Positions 61,771-64,000 of a stretch of DNA of 64,000 nucleotides are shown here, piece after piece. The notes below the pieces were generated by a model. It was not told where the DNA came from. It did no database searches and was given only the letters and a program-made list of their open reading frames with translations. The position numbers and the translations under genes are program-made. The stretch comes from Megalonaias nervosa (lineage: Eukaryota > Mollusca > Bivalvia > Unionida > Unionidae). Position 1 is the stretch's first letter, and every line of letters starts with the position of its first letter. The stretch covers positions 124,001 through 188,000 of the forward strand of contig JAECUM010001795.1 of the NCBI GenBank assembly GCA_016617855.1, written 5' to 3'.

Positions 61771-62199
61771 GTTTTCATTGACCAATTTTTATTTTCTCAC
61801 GATGATAAAGTAGGTCAAGCTTTTCCAATGTTCCTTTATGCGTGCTGAACTTAGGTCAATAATTCGCAGCACTTGAAAAACTGGCATCATCAACGTGGAT
61901 TCGTCAAAGGGACATTAAACTCACTGGGTCGCATAGATAACATCTCAACATTTTGTATTGTGACTCATACGGTCTTGCACCGACACGTGATCTTGTCGAT
62001 TGTTTACATAGACGATCCCAGGAGTCAGTATTGGAAGGGGAGCTTCAGAACTTGTCTACCTCTGCTTAATTTAATACAAATTCGGATGGACGGCCTAATA
62101 TATGGACATCTTGTTCACAAGACTCTGCGCATACTCGCGAAACGCCCAACATCACAAGCATTGTCGATTTTACATTATCATGTAGGTGCTAGGTTTCAA

Positions 62200-63060
62200 A
62201 CTTATACGAAATGTCTGCTGATAATTACAGACGCGCAAGATCAGCAACCGGACGCCGCGTAGGGTATTTAACCAGGTTTGCAACCAAAGCCAATTTGAAT
62301 GAATTTGCCAGTCGGGTTGTAGTTAAAGTCGACCCGGGTGATCTTGGTAGTTTTTAAGATTAAACTGGAAATCTTAAAACGTTCAACGTGGACATTGAGG
62401 ATATTGTTTTCAAGCCACAAGGTGCCATACCGAAAAACCTGCCTGAAATCACTGTGAACCAGGTAACCAGGGATTCTTGCGTGTCGGTGGCATTTCTCGC
62501 TGTTTTTGTGGCTGCAACAAAAACAATACGTGGGTGCAGAGGTGCCCTCACCGATGCGTGTAGTAAAATCATTGAGCATGGTTAGAGGAGCAATAAGCAC
62601 AGGTACAGAGGAAGAATTGCTCAATAAATGGTCGACTTATTTTCCGTGCTGTCGTAGACGGTTTCGATAATCCTAAACCTCACATCTTAAAGGTGAGCAA
62701 TTCAGTTCGTTTTTATTGATTGTAGCCGAATTTAGAGGCGGGTTGGATGCAGTGACAATTTTAGTAAATAATCACCAATATGATGGTAGATTACCAATTC
62801 GTGTCCTCGGAAATGGTACTGTTTTAGAACCTTTCATATATGCATCCTCGATAAAATTAGTCGCTGGAGATGAAATTCAGTTCAATGGAATCAACGTCCA
62901 TTCGGTGGAGTATTTGTCCGTTTTTGGCGTTTGTGTTTGTGATTTATTATTACATGTACGTGATGGATTCTGAACGGGCACGTGTTGATGCTCTTTCTGA
63001 ATTTTCTGATGAGGTTTTGGACCAGCTGACAGGGGATACTAACAGATGGCGATAGTGTGC
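62200..63060 (+). pseudogene. Unidentified broken reading frames, plus strand
   Basis: Fragments that read well but are interrupted: a small basic frame from 62211 (MSADNYRRARSATGRRVGYL, 48 codons to a stop at 62355); a frame from 62388 with KPQGAIPKNLPEITVNQV; one from 62716 with VTILVNNHQYDGRLPIRVLG and KLVAGDEIQFNGINVHSVEY; and one at 62870-63055 ending in an acidic segment after a hydrophobic stretch. Together they look like several small genes of one decayed element. No family identified. Confidence 0.35.
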
Positions 63061-63129
63061 CTCTTGCCGACGAATATCTGCTTCAAACTTATGGCATTAA
63101 AAAACTTCATAAACACTGAAATATAATTT

Positions 63130-64000
63130 TGCTAAAGGTCAAATAGAAACTGACCGTATGGACTACTGCCCAGGTGTGGCAGCATTATGTCAAAGCCAGC
63201 TTGGAATCATAGCATTAGCACGCAAAAACATCCAGTCAGAGACTACACTACCAGGTGGAAAAAACATCCAGTTATTGGTTCTACAACGAAAGAGTGTAAT
63301 TCACCAACAAACCCGTCCTGTTTACATTCCACGTCGATTATCGTAAACCAACATTGACACAACTAAGAAAATAAATATCTCGACTGTTATTCAACAATGA
63401 TGCACTTGTCCGCATAACAGTTGTTGGGCAAAAATGAGAACAATCGTTTCAAACATTTAGCACGGGGGTAATCAGTATGGTTCTATATGACTGGAGTACC
63501 AGGCTACCAGAACGCACAATCGCTAGACGTAAATATTACAGAGGCATATATCTTCTATGATTGCATGGTAGTTGTACCAGTTAAAAAAAAGTAATTGGTT
63601 GGAAGTGCGTGTTCGTCTTGTACCCGGACGTGGTTAGTCTGGATACAGTCTTCCTGTCTAGTATTTGTACTTCACGATGGCAATATTAGTATAAGAGTTG
63701 TGAAGAATCCTCCAATTTACCCACGTGAAACATAATCGAAGCGGAACAACAGTTGCGAGATGAAGAAAATTACTTTACTCGCGAAATATAAACGCATGTA
63801 TACGGTCGTAGATCCAGTTTGTGGAATCATCGCCGCGACCACCATTGGTCTTGGCGTTGCTGGAATTGTAGCAACAAAAACCATCATAGGTACACTAGTC
63901 GTATCTGCTGTAGGGGCTATATCGATCTTAGCCGGTTTCGGGGTCGGCGCTGGCCAAATAATTTCTTTACGGATGCATTCGCGAATACGAGACTATTCAG
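63130..64000 (+). pseudogene. Unidentified coding-like tail, runs off the window
   Basis: A frame at 63158-63346 has no recognised domain. A frame from 63760 to the window edge is still open and strongly hydrophobic, with Gly/Ala/Ile-rich stretches (GIIAATTIGLGVAGIVATKT), suggesting one or two membrane segments. It could be intact beyond the window. It may belong with the broken frames before it. Confidence 0.35.

Noticed and set aside
62268..62624. 118-codon minus-strand frame
   Set aside because: Longest frame locally, but fragments on the plus strand (from 62211 and 62388) read more like protein and agree in direction with their neighbours. Strand choice remains tentative.

Overview
The window looks like the genome of an animal, most likely a marine mollusc or another lophotrochozoan. 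It is AT-rich and gene-poor. Its genes are split by GT-AG introns. It carries many dinucleotide and tetranucleotide microsatellites, tRNA-derived SINEs, hAT-type MITEs with 8-bp target duplications, and decayed Ty3/gypsy elements. The phylum is an inference from repeat style and gene structure; no marker gene fixes it.

The only intact protein genes I can support are two paralogous Gadd45-family genes, both on the minus strand: copy A (coding 29368-35656, 154 aa) and copy B (coding 49946-51663, 151 aa). I rebuilt both from splice sites and family similarity. They share intron positions and phases, an intron splitting what is exon 3 in vertebrates, a probable intron in the 3' UTR, and CCAAT plus GC boxes upstream. 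Both have lost most of the acidic loop known from vertebrate Gadd45.

Layout: 1-17.7 kb is non-coding DNA with SINEs, a 38-bp satellite, a 33-bp minisatellite and microsatellites. At 17.7-26.9 kb lies a complex of decayed Ty3/gypsy LTR elements: a minus-strand internally deleted copy (17.7-20.8), a younger solo LTR inserted in its LTR (18284-19136, TSD CAGG), and a plus-strand copy (22.4-26.9) with the order Gag-protease-integrase-reverse transcriptase, the copia-like order of Gmr1-like elements. At 28.3-35.8 kb is Gadd45 A, with a MITE, a SINE and a minisatellite in its first intron. At 36-49 kb is accessory DNA, including a 1.1-kb palindromic element inside a SINE and several hAT MITEs. At 49.2-51.8 kb is Gadd45 B. 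At 53.4-57.2 kb are a MITE, a rearranged LTR-gag fragment of the same retroelement family and a 231-bp tandem duplication. At 59.8-64 kb is a block of broken plus-strand reading frames that I could not identify; one fragment faintly resembles small proteins of Polinton/adintovirus-type elements.

I see no rRNA, functional tRNA gene or CRISPR array. Work was by eye, so repeat boundaries are approximate unless a terminal motif and target duplication are given.
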